DNA of 37,886 nt from Rathayibacter rhapontici (GCF_001995175.1 NZ_MUKN01000038.1:1-37886); one strand, 5' to 3'; numbered from the stretch's first letter, positions 7,794-18,546 are shown. Numbers and translations are program-made. Notes: generated by a model from the sequence alone, not told the origin.

Positions 7794-9029
7794 CTACTCG
7801 CCGAGGGTGATCGCCTGGGCCTCGACGAGCTCCGGCTCCTCGCCGTGGGCGTCCGCCCGAGCGAGCGTCCGTCGGCCGAGCAGCACGATCAGTGCGGCGA
7901 CGAGCACGGCGCCCGCGGCGGCGTACATCGGGAAGGCAGGCGAGATCGCGGCGGCGAGGGCCGAGGCGGCGGGCGGGGCGATCGCCCCTCCCAGGAACCG
8001 CACGCCCGAGTAGGCGGAGGAGGCGACCGAGCGGGGCAGGTCGGTCGCCTCCATCACGCACTCGGTGAGCACGGTGTTGACGACGCCCAGCAGCAGCCCG
8101 CCGACGATGATGCAGACGATCAGTCCGACGCGCGACGAGATCGCGAGGCCGCCGGCGACGAGGTCGAGCGCCAGCAGCACGAGCACCGAGCGCAGCACCA
8201 CGGTGCGCGGCAGGCGGGCGGTGAGCAGCGGAGCGGCGAAGACCGACGTGATCGCGACTCCCAGGCCCCAGCCGAAGAAGGTGAAGCCCAGGCCCATCTC
8301 GTCCAGCCCCAGCGGGTAGGGCGTGTAGGCGAGGAGCACGAAGAAGCCGATGTTGTAGAAGAGCGCGGCGCCCGCGAGCGTCCGGATCGCCGGGACCGCG
8401 AGGGCCTTGAACGGCGCCGAGAGCGGAGTCGGGGTCGGCCGGGGACCGTCCTCGCGCAGGAGCGTCGCGATCGCGATGAAGCCGACGGCCATCAGCACCG
8501 CGGTGCCGAAGAACGGCCCGCGCCACGAGACGCTGCCGAGCAGACCGCCCAGCAGCGGGCCGATCGCGATGCCGACGCCCAGCGCGGCCTCGTAGAGCAC
8601 GATCGCGGCGGAGCTGCCTCCGCTCGCCGCCCCGACGATGGTCGAGAGCGCGGTCGAGATGAAGAGCGCGTTGCCGAAGGCCCAGCCCGCGCGGAAGCCG
8701 ATGACGCCCTCGACGCTGCCGGCCGTGCCCGCCAGCGCGGCGAACACGACGATGAGCACGAGCCCGATCATCAGCGTCTTCTTGGCGCCGATGCGGCTCG
8801 AGAGCCAGCTGGTGAAGAACATGACGACGCCGGTGATCACGAGGTAGCTGGTGAACAGCAGCGACGTCTCGGTCGGGGTGGCCTCGAGGCTCTCGGCGAT
8901 CGCGGGGAGGATCGGATCGACCAGGCCGATGCCCATGAAGGCGATGACGGCCGCGAAGGCCACGGCCCAGACGGCGAGCGGCTGCCGGAGGATCGAGCCG
9001 CCGGCGGGGGAGTGGGCGGGAGTGGACAC
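7794..9029 (-). CDS. MFS drug-efflux-type transporter
   Basis: This 411-residue protein has about twelve membrane spans. The first holds MGIGLVDPILPAIAESL, the loop between spans 2 and 3 holds SSRIGAKKT, and GIAIGPLLGGLLG near span 5 resembles motif C of drug/proton antiporters. It would export a small hydrophobic compound in exchange for protons. The start is GTG 9029 with AAAGGA at 8 bases. It lies 22 bases downstream of a marR gene on the same strand, so the two form a likely self-regulated efflux operon. Confidence 0.87.
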   Translation of the reverse strand: MSTPAHSPAGGSILRQPLAVWAVAFAAVIAFMGIGLVDPILPAIAESLEATPTETSLLFTSYLVITGVVMFFTSWLSSRIGAKKTLMIGLVLIVVFAALAGTAGSVEGVIGFRAGWAFGNALFISTALSTIVGAASGGSSAAIVLYEAALGVGIAIGPLLGGLLGSVSWRGPFFGTAVLMAVGFIAIATLLREDGPRPTPTPLSAPFKALAVPAIRTLAGAALFYNIGFFVLLAYTPYPLGLDEMGLGFTFFGWGLGVAITSVFAAPLLTARLPRTVVLRSVLVLLALDLVAGGLAISSRVGLIVCIIVGGLLLGVVNTVLTECVMEATDLPRSVASSAYSGVRFLGGAIAPPAASALAAAISPAFPMYAAAGAVLVAALIVLLGRRTLARADAHGEEPELVEAQAITLGE

Positions 9030-9051
9030 GGAGGGTCCTTTCGGGAGGGGG

Positions 9052-9498
9052 TCAGGAGATGCGCCGCACGCGCTCCTCGACGAGCGCGGCCGCGCGCTCG
9101 AGCACGCGCCGGTCGTCGTCGTCGAGGTCGTCGAACAGGGGCGCCAGGGCGGAGTCGAGGCGGAGGCGGTGCTCGCCGAGGGCGGTGAGGCCCGCGTCGG
9201 TGGCCTCGATGAGCCAGGCGCGGCCGTCGCTCTCGTCGTGCACCCGGCGGATCCAGCCGGCTTCGTCGAGCCGGGCGATCAGCCCGGTCATCGTGGGCTG
9301 GGTCACGCGCACGCGCTCGGCGAGCTCGCCGAGGCGGAGCGGCGAGGAGGTGCGCAGCTCGGCGAGCGTCGACCAGACGGCGCCGGACTGCGCGCCGAGC
9401 CCCGTCGCTGCGCTGGAGCGGCCGGCGTACCGCGCCAGGGCGGTGGCGGCGGAGGCGAGGCGCACGGGGGCGGAGGGGGCGGGCACGAAGATAAACAT
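9052..9498 (-). CDS. MarR family transcriptional regulator
   Basis: This 148-residue winged-helix protein has the MarR layout. The HTH holds LRLGELAERVRVTQPTMTGLIARLDEAGWIRR, followed by a wing with HDESDGRAWLIEATDAG (the D-x-R family motif). It probably represses itself and the MFS gene 22 bases downstream until a ligand binds. The start ATG (9498) has no Shine-Dalgarno and lies inside a 6-bp-arm inverted repeat, so the mRNA is probably leaderless or nearly so. Confidence 0.88.
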   Translation of the reverse strand: MFIFVPAPSAPVRLASAATALARYAGRSSAATGLGAQSGAVWSTLAELRTSSPLRLGELAERVRVTQPTMTGLIARLDEAGWIRRVHDESDGRAWLIEATDAGLTALGEHRLRLDSALAPLFDDLDDDDRRVLERAAALVEERVRRIS

Positions 9499-9511
9499 AG
9501 CACGCCTATGT
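9495..9511. promoter_or_regulatory. Inverted repeat over the marR start codon
   Basis: ACATAG-CACGC-CTATGT is a perfect 6-bp-arm inverted repeat in an AT-richer patch. The left arm contains the marR start codon (CAT 9496-9498) and the right arm overlaps the likely -10 region. This is the arrangement expected for a MarR autoregulatory operator. Confidence 0.6.
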
Positions 9512-9541
9512 AATTGTGCAGGGGGGGGTCCGGTGGCGGTG

Positions 9542-9698
9542 GGTCTCGATACGCCCCTCCGGGGCTACTCGACCAGCACAGGGCGGCGCGGCTGATCGAG
9601 CAAGCCGCGGGCGTCCTCCTTCCTGATCGAGTAGCCCGCGCCGCGGGCGTCCCCCTTGCTGATCGAGTAGCCCGCGCAGCGGACGTATCGAGATCCAC
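9542..9698. repeat. BIME-like mosaic of palindromic repeats, array 1
   Basis: A unit of about 38 bases, reading CTGATCGAGTAGCCCGCG then CAGCGGGCGTATCGAGATCC, recurs here. One diverged copy is inverted (9542-9578). Two truncated direct copies (9592-9615 and 9623-9651) are separated by similar 7-base spacers, and a nearly full direct copy lies at 9660-9697. The full unit can fold into a hairpin. A second array lies at 12631-12716. No gene is convincing in 9499-9852; ORFs here only translate the repeats. Confidence 0.8.
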
Positions 9699-9852
9699 GT
9701 CTCCAGAACCCCGCCCCGCCCCCTGCCCATCGAGCAGCCCCCGCGAGCGCCGCTCCGCGATCCCCACCCCACCACCCTTTTCCCCTGTCCCTGTGGCAAA
9801 ATGATCCGCAATCCCTCGCGCATGCCCGGGATCACCGACGGAACGAGTTGTC

Positions 9853-11250
9853 ATGTCCCGAATCGAGCGCGACGTCGTCGTGATCGGAGCAGGCGCCACC
9901 GGGCTCACGGCGGCCCTGCGGCTCCACGAGGAGGGGCTCGGCGTCGTCGTCCTCGAGGCCCGCGACCGCGTCGGCGGCCGTCTCGAGACCCGCGAGATCG
10001 ACGGCCAGATGCTCGAGCTCGGCGGCCAGTGGGTCTCGCCCGACCAGACGGTGCTGCTCGAGACGCTCGACGAGCTGGGCCTCTCCACCTACTCCCGCTA
10101 CCGCGACGGCGAGAGCGTCTACATCGGCTCCGACGGCAGCGCCCGCCGCTTCACCGGCGACATCTTCCCGGGCGGCGAGCGCACCGAGGCCGAGATCGGC
10201 CGCCTGATCGAGCTGCTCGACCGCCTCGTGGCCGAGACCGACCCGGCCGCGCCGTGGGCGCATCCGCTCGCCGCCGACTACGACCGCATCAGCTTCAACG
10301 CGTGGCTCGAGCAGCAGACCGACGATCCGGAGGCGCGCGCCAACGTCGCGCTGTTCGTCGCCGACGCGATGCTCACCAAGCCCGCCCACTCGTTCTCGCT
10401 GCTGCAGGCCCTGCTCATGGCCGCCAGCGCGGGGTCCTTCAGCCACCTCGTCGACGCCGACTTCATCCTCGACAAGCGCGTGCTCGGCGGTCTCCAGCGG
10501 GTGCCGGAGCTGCTCGCCGAGCGGCTCGGCGGCGAGCACGTGCTGCTCGAGCAGGCCGTGCGCTCCGTGCACTGGAGCGAGGACGGCGTCGAGGTCCGCA
10601 CCGACGACACCACCGTGCTCGCCCGCCGCGCGATCGTCGCCGTACCGCCGAACCTCGTCGGCCGCATCCGCTTCGACCCGCCCCTGCCGCACCTGCGCCA
10701 GCAGGCCCTCCAGCACCAGTCGCTCGGGCTCGTCATCAAGGTGCACGCGACCTACGCGACCCCGTTCTGGCGCGCCGACGGGCTCTCGGGCACCGCGTTC
10801 AGCCCGCACGCGCTCGTGCACGAGGCCTACGACAACTCCAACGCGGGGGAGGAGCGCGGCACCCTCGTCGGCTTCGTCTCGGACGAGAAGGCCGACCGCG
10901 TGCTGCGCCTGCCCGAGGCCGAGCGCAAGGCCGCGATCCTCGACTCGCTCGCCGCCTACTACGGTCCGGCGGCGCTGGATCCGGTCGTCTACTACGAGAG
11001 CGACTGGGCCGCGCAGGAGTGGACGCAGGGCGCCTATGCCGCGAGCTTCGACCTCGGCGGGCTGACCCGCTATGGGGCGCTGCAGCTCGAGCCCGTGGGT
11101 CCCCTCCGCTTCGGCACGAGCGACCTGGCCGCCGAGGGCTACCAGCACGTCGACGGCGCGATCCGCGTCGGGCGCCGGCTGGCGCAGGAGGTCCTGGACG
11201 AGCTCGCACTCACCACCGTCCCCCACCGCGAAGGAGCACTCCCCGCATGA
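9853..11250 (+). CDS. Flavin amine oxidase, probable putrescine oxidase
   Basis: This 465-residue enzyme of the MAO/polyamine oxidase family begins with the FAD dinucleotide fold [12 protein letters not shown] (GxGxxG at 12-17) and [13 protein letters not shown]. It would oxidise a primary amine to an aldehyde with release of ammonia and H2O2. In covalent MAOs a Cys binds FAD. Here the matching position, Ala394 in [10 protein letters not shown], is Ala, as I recall for Rhodococcus putrescine oxidase, which holds FAD non-covalently. The overlapping aldehyde dehydrogenase gene supports putrescine to 4-aminobutanal to GABA. No clear Shine-Dalgarno precedes ATG 9853. Confidence 0.85.
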   Translation: MSRIERDVVVIGAGATGLTAALRLHEEGLGVVVLEARDRVGGRLETREIDGQMLELGGQWVSPDQTVLLETLDELGLSTYSRYRDGESVYIGSDGSARRFTGDIFPGGERTEAEIGRLIELLDRLVAETDPAAPWAHPLAADYDRISFNAWLEQQTDDPEARANVALFVADAMLTKPAHSFSLLQALLMAASAGSFSHLVDADFILDKRVLGGLQRVPELLAERLGGEHVLLEQAVRSVHWSEDGVEVRTDDTTVLARRAIVAVPPNLVGRIRFDPPLPHLRQQALQHQSLGLVIKVHATYATPFWRADGLSGTAFSPHALVHEAYDNSNAGEERGTLVGFVSDEKADRVLRLPEAERKAAILDSLAAYYGPAALDPVVYYESDWAAQEWTQGAYAASFDLGGLTRYGALQLEPVGPLRFGTSDLAAEGYQHVDGAIRVGRRLAQEVLDELALTTVPHREGALPA

Positions 11251-12629
11251 GCACCCACTACGCCGTCATCGACCCGGCCTCCGGGAAGACCCTGAGCGAG
11301 TACCCGACGATCACCGACGCCGAGCTGACCGAGGCGATCGGAGCCGCGCACGACGCCTACTCCACGTGGTCGCGCGCCGTGCCGGTCGCGACCCGCGCGG
11401 CCCTGATCGCCCGGGTGGCCGACCTGCACGTCGAGCGCGCCGACGCGCTCGCCGAGATCATCGTGCGCGAGATGGGCAAGCCGCTCGACCAGGCGCAGGG
11501 CGAGGTGGGCTTCGCGGCCGACATCTACCGCTACTACGCCGACAACGGCGAGGCGTTCCTCGCGGACGAGCCGATCGAGCTGTCCGACGGCACCGGCTCG
11601 GCCTTCGTCCGCCGCGCCGGTCTGGGCGTGCTGCTGGGCATCATGCCCTGGAACTTCCCCTACTACCAGGTGGCCCGCTTCGCCGGCCCGAACATCGTCG
11701 CCGGCAACACGATCCTGCTCAAGCACGCGCCGCAGTGCCCGGAGTCGGCCGCCGCCATCGCGGACATCTTCGCCACCGCCGCATCGGAGCTCGGTGCGCC
11801 GGCCGGCGTCTACGTGAACCTCTACGCGAGCACCGAGCAGGCCGCCGACGTCATCGCCGACCCGCGGGTGCAGGGCGTGTCCGTCACCGGCTCCGAGCGC
11901 GCGGGAGCCGCCGTCGCCGAGATCGCGGGCCGCCACCTCAAGAAGGTCGTGCTCGAGCTCGGCGGGTCCGACCCGTTCGTGCTCCTGTCGACCGACGACC
12001 TCGACAAGGCGGTCGAGGACGCGGTCGCCGCGCGCCTGGACAACAACGGCCAGTCCTGCAACGCCGCCAAGCGCTTCATCGTGATCGACGACCTCTACGA
12101 GGAGTTCGCGGCGAAGTTCACCGAGGCGTTCACCAAGGCGCAGCCCGCCGATCCGTTCGCCGAGGGCACCCTGCTCGGCCCGCTCTCCTCCTCCGCCGCC
12201 ACCGAGCGCCTCGAGCAGCAGCTCGCGACCGCCCGCGAGCAGGGCGCGACCGTGCGCGCGAGCGGCGAGGTGACCGGCAACTTCTTCCCGCCCGCGGTGC
12301 TCGAGGACGTCACCCCCGAGATGAACGCCTACCGCGAGGAGTTCTTCGGGCCCGTCGCCGCCCTCTACCGCGTCCACGACGAGGACGAGGCGATCGCGCT
12401 CGCGAACGACACCCCCTACGGTCTCGGCTCCTACCTCTACACGACCGATCAGGAGCAGGCGCTGCGTCTCGCCGACCGGATCGACGCCGGCATGGTCTGG
12501 ATCAACCTGGTCCTCGGCGACGCCGCCGAGCTGCCCTTCGGCGGCGTGAAGCGCTCGGGCACCGGCCGCGAGATGGGCCGCAGCGCCCTCGAGGAGTTCG
12601 TCAACAAGAAGCTCATCCGTATCGCGTGA
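11247..12629 (+). CDS. Aldehyde dehydrogenase (aminobutyraldehyde/succinate semialdehyde type)
   Basis: This 460-residue NAD(P)-dependent enzyme has the canonical ALDH residues. Asn136 is in MPWNFPYYQ, Lys159 in ILLKHA, the general-base Glu237 in [10 protein letters not shown] and the nucleophile Cys271 in [11 protein letters not shown]. It oxidises an aldehyde to the acid. Its ATG overlaps the oxidase TGA (ATGA), with AAGGAG 10 bases upstream, so the two are co-translated. It likely acts on 4-aminobutanal or succinate semialdehyde from putrescine or GABA breakdown. The exact substrate is inferred from context. Confidence 0.9.
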   Translation: MSTHYAVIDPASGKTLSEYPTITDAELTEAIGAAHDAYSTWSRAVPVATRAALIARVADLHVERADALAEIIVREMGKPLDQAQGEVGFAADIYRYYADNGEAFLADEPIELSDGTGSAFVRRAGLGVLLGIMPWNFPYYQVARFAGPNIVAGNTILLKHAPQCPESAAAIADIFATAASELGAPAGVYVNLYASTEQAADVIADPRVQGVSVTGSERAGAAVAEIAGRHLKKVVLELGGSDPFVLLSTDDLDKAVEDAVAARLDNNGQSCNAAKRFIVIDDLYEEFAAKFTEAFTKAQPADPFAEGTLLGPLSSSAATERLEQQLATAREQGATVRASGEVTGNFFPPAVLEDVTPEMNAYREEFFGPVAALYRVHDEDEAIALANDTPYGLGSYLYTTDQEQALRLADRIDAGMVWINLVLGDAAELPFGGVKRSGTGREMGRSALEEFVNKKLIRIA

Positions 12630-12630
12630 C

Positions 12631-12716
12631 GTCCTCGAGACGCTCCCGCGGGGCTCCTCGACCAGCGGGACACCCTTGCTGATCGAGTAGCCCGCGCAGC
12701 GGGCGTATCGAGATCC
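12631..12716. repeat. BIME-like palindromic repeat, array 2
   Basis: A diverged inverted half (12631-12665) and a full direct unit (12679-12716) are joined by a short spacer. The direct unit matches the last unit of array 1 except at a few bases. It starts 2 bases after the aldehyde dehydrogenase stop, so the oxidase/dehydrogenase pair is flanked by these repeats. The hairpin may also act as a terminator. Confidence 0.8.
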
Positions 12717-12786
12717 CCGAGTCGGACGGTCGCAACTCCTGTCGACGGCGGACGAGCCACCTCGATGGCGCCGAATCGAGGGCTGA

Positions 12787-12811
12787 CCGATATCGCCGGT
12801 GATACTATCGG
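12787..12811. promoter_or_regulatory. hicAB operator/promoter
   Basis: CCGATA (12787-12792) and TATCGG (12806-12811) form a perfect 6-bp inverted repeat with a 13-base spacer. TACTAT (12803-12808) inside it is a good -10 hexamer. The pair fits autorepression by the ribbon-helix-helix antitoxin. Confidence 0.5.
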
Positions 12812-12821
12812 AATACCGTCA

Positions 12822-13064
12822 GTGTCCAAGATCCTCCAGCGCATGCTCAGCAGCCCGCAGGGCGTCCGCTTCGAGGATCTGGCGAAAGTGTGCGAGCACT
12901 ATTTCGGTGAACCGCGCCAGAGCCGTTCGTCGCATCGCGTGTACCGCACACCGTGGCCCGGCGACCCCCGGGTCAACATTCAGGACGATCACGGTCGAGC
13001 GAAGCCGTATCAGGTGAAGCAGGTGCTGGCGGCGATCGAGAGAAGGGGAGAGGAGAAGCGGTGA
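12822..13064 (+). CDS. hicA: HicA-type mRNA interferase toxin
   Basis: This 80-residue protein has the HicA dsRBD-like layout: an N-terminal helix with VSKILQRML, then RQSRSSHRVYRTP carrying the catalytic-type His, then a strand (PRVNIQDDHGRAKPYQ) and a final helix QVKQVLAAIER. HicA toxins cut mRNA. I start at GTG 12822, just after the inverted-repeat promoter; an upstream in-frame ATG at 12765 would cross that promoter. The stop overlaps the antitoxin GTG (GTGA), with toxin first, as in the classical hicAB order. Confidence 0.75.
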   Translation: MSKILQRMLSSPQGVRFEDLAKVCEHYFGEPRQSRSSHRVYRTPWPGDPRVNIQDDHGRAKPYQVKQVLAAIERRGEEKR

Positions 13065-13390
13065 GCGATGCGGAGCACTACACGTACCGGGTCCGTTGGT
13101 CGGCGGAGGACGGGCAGTTCCTCGGAACCGCGGCCGAGTTCCCCTCCCTCTCCTGGGCGGCGGACACCTCGTCCGCTGCGTTCTCGGGGATCCACGGTCT
13201 CGTCGCGGACGTTCTGACCGACATGGCGGAGACGGGGGAGGAGCCGCCGTCCGCACTGGGCGATCGGACCTTCTCCGGGCGCTTCCTCGTGCGGATCCCG
13301 CCTGAGCTCCACCGGCAGCTCGTGATCGAGGCGGCCGAGCAGCAGGTCTCGTTGAACAGCCTGGCGGCGACGCGGCTCGTCGGCGCCTGA
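13061..13390 (+). CDS. hicB: HicB-type antitoxin
   Basis: This 109-residue protein has a partial RNase H-like HicB domain (YRVRWSAEDGQFLGTAAEFPSLSW, the usual W-s-x-e-D-g-x-y/f ... FP). A C-terminal ribbon-helix-helix follows (FLVRIPPELHRQLVIEAAEQQVSLNSLAATRL) that would bind DNA. It should neutralise HicA and repress the operon. GTG 13061 overlaps the toxin TGA and follows AGGAG. Confidence 0.78.
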   Translation: MSDAEHYTYRVRWSAEDGQFLGTAAEFPSLSWAADTSSAAFSGIHGLVADVLTDMAETGEEPPSALGDRTFSGRFLVRIPPELHRQLVIEAAEQQVSLNSLAATRLVGA

Positions 13391-13437
13391 CGCTTCGCCT
13401 CCCAGGGCAACCCCGAGCGGGCGCTCGGCACGCTCAC

Positions 13438-13443
13438 TAGGGT
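13438..13443 (+). promoter_or_regulatory. -10 hexamer of the metallopeptidase gene
   Basis: TAGGGT lies 45 bases before ATG 13489 and is followed by a leader containing GGAAGG. Confidence 0.45.
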
Positions 13444-13488
13444 CGAGGGGCGGCACACGCCGCCGCCCACCCGGAAGGTCCGCCCGTC

Positions 13489-14499
13489 ATGCGCGTGTTC
13501 GGCTGCCCCCACTGCGAGGCCCGTGTCGAGTTCGAGGACGCCGCGTGCCTGCGCTGCGGCACCGCTCTCGCCTACGCGCTCGAGACCGACGAGCTCGTCG
13601 AGGCCGCGGGCCGGCTGCTCTGCCGCTACCGCGACACGATCGGCTGCACCTGGCTGCAGGAGGACCTGACCGGCGGCGCCTGCGCCTCCTGCGCCCTCAC
13701 CGGCGAGCGGCCGGTCGTCTACGACGCCGCCGTGCTCAGCCAGCTGACGGTCGCCGAGTTCGCGAAGCGGCGCCTGGTCCGTCAGCTCCGCCACCTCGAC
13801 CTGCCCGTGCGCCGCCGCGAGAACGGCAGCGGACTCTCCTTCTGGCTGCTGTCGTCGGCGCAGCTCGGCTCGGTCACCACCGGGCACGCCGACGGAGTCG
13901 TCACCGTCGACCTCTCGGAGGGGAACGATGCGCACCGCGAGGCGCTCAAGGCGCGCCTGGGGGAGCCGTACCGCACGGTCCTCGGCCACTTCCGCCACGA
14001 GATCGGGCACTACTACTGGCAGCAGCTCGTCGAGGGCACCGACCTGCTGCCGACGTTCCGCGCGCTGTTCGGCGACGAGCGCGCCGACTACGCGGACGCC
14101 CTCGACGCGCACTACGGCGGGGCGTCCGGAGCGGACTGGGCGAGCGACCACATCTCGCAGTACGCGACGACGCATCCGTGGGAGGACTTCGCCGAGACCT
14201 TCGCCCACTACCTGCACATCGCCGACGCCCTCGAGACCACCGAGGCGGTCGGCATGAGCATCGACGGCCCGAGCGGCCGCCTCCCGGAGTCGCTCGCACA
14301 CAGCGTGCACTCGAGGGGCGCCGACCGGGTCGCCGGCCTCGAGATGCCCGAGATCCTGCACCGCTGGCACGGCTTCTCGCTCGCGCTCAACAGCGTGAAC
14401 CGCTCGATGGGCAAGGACGACCTCTACCCGTTCGTCATCACTCCGGTGATCGCCGAGAAGCTCGCCTGGGTGCACGAGCTGGTGCGCCGCGCCGAGTAG
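13489..14499 (+). CDS. Zinc-ribbon-containing putative metallopeptidase
   Basis: This 336-residue protein begins with a CPHC...CLRC zinc ribbon (Cys6, 9, 20, 23). A second Cys cluster includes CASC (65-68). A zincin motif HEIGH lies at 170-174 within GHFRHEIGHYYW. Downstream, HPWEDFAETFAHYLHI supplies a likely third metal ligand or conserved acidic motif. This fits the putative zinc-binding metallopeptidase family (DUF with Mx-type zincin), which is widespread and uncharacterised. No signal peptide is seen, so it is cytosolic. Start ATG follows GGAAGG at about 10 bases. The substrate is unknown. Confidence 0.82.
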   Translation: MRVFGCPHCEARVEFEDAACLRCGTALAYALETDELVEAAGRLLCRYRDTIGCTWLQEDLTGGACASCALTGERPVVYDAAVLSQLTVAEFAKRRLVRQLRHLDLPVRRRENGSGLSFWLLSSAQLGSVTTGHADGVVTVDLSEGNDAHREALKARLGEPYRTVLGHFRHEIGHYYWQQLVEGTDLLPTFRALFGDERADYADALDAHYGGASGADWASDHISQYATTHPWEDFAETFAHYLHIADALETTEAVGMSIDGPSGRLPESLAHSVHSRGADRVAGLEMPEILHRWHGFSLALNSVNRSMGKDDLYPFVITPVIAEKLAWVHELVRRAE

Positions 14500-14500
14500 C

Positions 14501-14532
14501 CCGGTCGCGGACGACGGCCCCGTCGGGACCGG
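14501..14532. terminator. Hairpin between metallopeptidase and DUF2945 genes
   Basis: CCGGTC (14501-14506) pairs with GACCGG (14527-14532), with an inner GACG/CGTC pairing. It sits between convergent genes. Confidence 0.4.
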
Positions 14533-14545
14533 CGCCCGCCCGCGC

Positions 14546-14743
14546 TCACTTCTTCGTCAGCGACGACTCCTTGTGCGCGGCCTTCGCGTCGGTCTTGTCG
14601 CTCTGCACGATCCAGTAGGGCTCGTCCTCCGAGGCGTTGAACTTCTGCCCCTCGAAGTGGAACTCCTTCGTCTTCTTCTCGACCAGCTCGCCGTGGGTCT
14701 CGCCCTGCGAGGTGTTCCAGCTGATCTTGTCGCCCTTCTTCAC
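14546..14743 (-). CDS. DUF2945 / hypervirulence-associated TUDOR-domain protein
   Basis: This 65-residue protein (KKGDKISWNTSQGETHGELV, then VEKKTKEFHFEGQKFNASEDEPYWIVQSDK) matches the DUF2945/HVA1 family of small SH3/TUDOR-like barrels. It ends with a Lys/Ala-rich tail. The function is unknown. GTG 14743 follows GGGAG at about 8 bases. It overlaps the stop of the upstream gene (GTGA), so it is the last gene of the glgX operon. Confidence 0.8.
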   Translation of the reverse strand: MKKGDKISWNTSQGETHGELVEKKTKEFHFEGQKFNASEDEPYWIVQSDKTDAKAAHKESSLTKK

Positions 14744-15413
14744 GAAGCGGCTCCCTTCTCCTCGTCGCGCCGGAGCGCGGGTTCCCCACCGCGCGGCAGC
14801 ACGATGGTGGTGGTGACGTCGACGATCGCGGGCTCGGCCGGCGCCGACGAGAATCCGAAGCGCACGGGCGGAGTGAGCGGGCGGAGGCCCCCCAGATCGC
14901 TCCCGTCGAGCGACGCGGTGACCCCCAGCACGCGCCGGATGGTCCGCACGCCGTAGTACTCCCGCCGCCCGCCGCCCGCGGAGCCGGCGGTGCTGACACC
15001 GCGGACCAGCAGCGAGGCGACGGGGGAGATCGCGCTCAGCCACACGGGGCTCTCGGCGACCGGTCGCGGCACGATCCGCAGCAGCCGGCCCAGCGGAGTG
15101 ACTCCGCCGAGGCTCAGCGCGACCTCCAGGCCGCCCGCCGAGACGGCCAGACCGCCGGCGATCCGCCGGGTCGAGACCGGCGCGACCACGATCTCGTCGA
15201 AGGTGTACGTCGCCGAGATCAGGTCCGCGACGTCGCGGGTCGGAGCGATGAGCATCCGGTGCCCGTCGGCCCGCTCGATCATCGCGTCCGAGAACGCCCC
15301 GAGCGGCGTGCGCTCCCACAGCCCCAGGACGAGGCGGGTGCCCGACGCCGTGCCGAGCCCCGCGATGCGACCGCTGAAGCGGAGGCGCCGCGAGGCCCGG
15401 CCGGCGGTGCTCA

Positions 15414-15414
<1 letters not shown>
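14740..15414 (-). CDS. Protein of unknown function in the glgX operon
   Basis: This 224-residue, Arg/Gly-rich protein has alternating short strands and no obvious signal peptide or membrane span. I recognise no family. The start ATG 15414 shares its A with the glgX TGA (TGATG), and its own stop overlaps the DUF2945 start, so three genes are translationally linked. Recurrent segments such as RTIRRVLGVTASLDGSDLGG and AIVDVTTTIVLPRGG suggest a beta-rich fold. Confidence 0.6.
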
Positions 15415-17455
<2,041 letters not shown>

Positions 17456-17543
17456 GCGACCATCCTGACGGGGCCCGCCCGAGAGGTCGGGGTGCTTGTC
17501 GAGCGCCCGCGCTCCCGGTACTGTTCTGCGCCGATCCCGCCCG

Positions 17544-18506
17544 TCAGACCAGCGGAGCCGACCCGTCGGCCGTGAAGACGATCTTCCCGATCGTGCGGTC
17601 GGTGCCGGCCGCGCGCCGCGTCAGCACGTCGATGATCTCCTCGAGCGGATGCACGGCACCGGGCTCCGCGCGCAGCTCGCCGGAGGCGGCGAGCGAGAGC
17701 GCCCGCCCGATCCGCTCGGCGGTCGCCACCACGATCAGGTTCCGCACGCTCGGGCGGTCGCGGCGGAGCGCTCCGACGGCCTGGGCGCCGAGCGCCGGTC
17801 CGTTCGGCACGAGGGTGACGACGCGCCCGCCCGGAGCGAGCAGGATCGCGGCGTCGTGGACGGCGAGGTGCCCCGACACGTCGACGACCACGTCGAAGCG
17901 GCCCGCGAGCACGCCGAGGTCGAGCGCCCGGTAGTCGTGCGGCTCGGCGCCCAGCCCGCGCAGCACGTCGGCGGAGGCGGCGGAGCCCGTCGCCGCGACC
18001 TCGCAGCCCGCGCGGACGAGCAGCTGCACGGTCAGCTGTCCGATCGCACCGGAGCCGCCGCCCACCAGCACCTTCTGCCCCGCGCGCACGCGCAGGGCGT
18101 CGACGAGCCCGACGGCCGTTCCTCCGGACATGGCGAGAGTGACGCCCTGCACGAGGTCGAGGGAGGCGGGCAGGGGCACCAGGGAGCTGCCGCGCACCAG
18201 GGACGCGTCGGCGAAGGCGTCGCCGTGGCGGGTCATCCCGACCACGCGATCGCCGATCGAGACGCTGCTCGGGCCGGGGCCGATCGCCTCGACGGTCCCG
18301 GCGATGTCGAGTCCGAAGCCCAGCGGCCGCGGCCGCCCGAGGGCCATCACACGGGCGGATCCCGACAGGATCTTCTCGTCGGTGGCGTTGATGCTCGCCG
18401 CGCGGGTGCGCACGAGCACCTCGCCGCGCCCGGGCATCGGCACCGGGGCGTCCCGCCACGAGAGCACGTCCGGTCCGCCGAACCGTTCGTATCCGAGTCG
18501 TCGCAT
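17544..18506 (-). CDS. MDR family NADPH:quinone reductase-like oxidoreductase
   Basis: This 320-residue medium-chain reductase has a GroES-like N-terminal domain (PGRGEVLVRTRAASINATDEKIL). Its nucleotide-binding domain has KVLVGGGSGAIGQLTVQLLVRAGCEV. The catalytic-zinc ligands of alcohol dehydrogenases are absent, which fits the quinone-oxidoreductase/enoyl-reductase branch. It would use NADPH to reduce a quinone or enone; the substrate is unknown. Start ATG 18506 follows GGGAG at 5 bases. glgX lies 88 bases downstream on the same strand and may share its transcript. Confidence 0.88.
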   Translation of the reverse strand: MRRLGYERFGGPDVLSWRDAPVPMPGRGEVLVRTRAASINATDEKILSGSARVMALGRPRPLGFGLDIAGTVEAIGPGPSSVSIGDRVVGMTRHGDAFADASLVRGSSLVPLPASLDLVQGVTLAMSGGTAVGLVDALRVRAGQKVLVGGGSGAIGQLTVQLLVRAGCEVAATGSAASADVLRGLGAEPHDYRALDLGVLAGRFDVVVDVSGHLAVHDAAILLAPGGRVVTLVPNGPALGAQAVGALRRDRPSVRNLIVVATAERIGRALSLAASGELRAEPGAVHPLEEIIDVLTRRAAGTDRTIGKIVFTADGSAPLV

Positions 18507-18546
18507 CGTGCTCCCGTCGTCCGTGCGGCGCCCGCCGCGTCGTCCG

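Noticed and set aside
9506..9835. ORFs on both strands with repeated RGLLDQ-type segments
   Set aside because: The peptide repeats come from the palindromic DNA units, not from a protein gene.
14546..15319. A longer protein ending in the DUF2945 domain
   Set aside because: The upstream part is an Arg-rich shadow of the 224-residue gene. GTG 14743 has its own Shine-Dalgarno and matches the family length.
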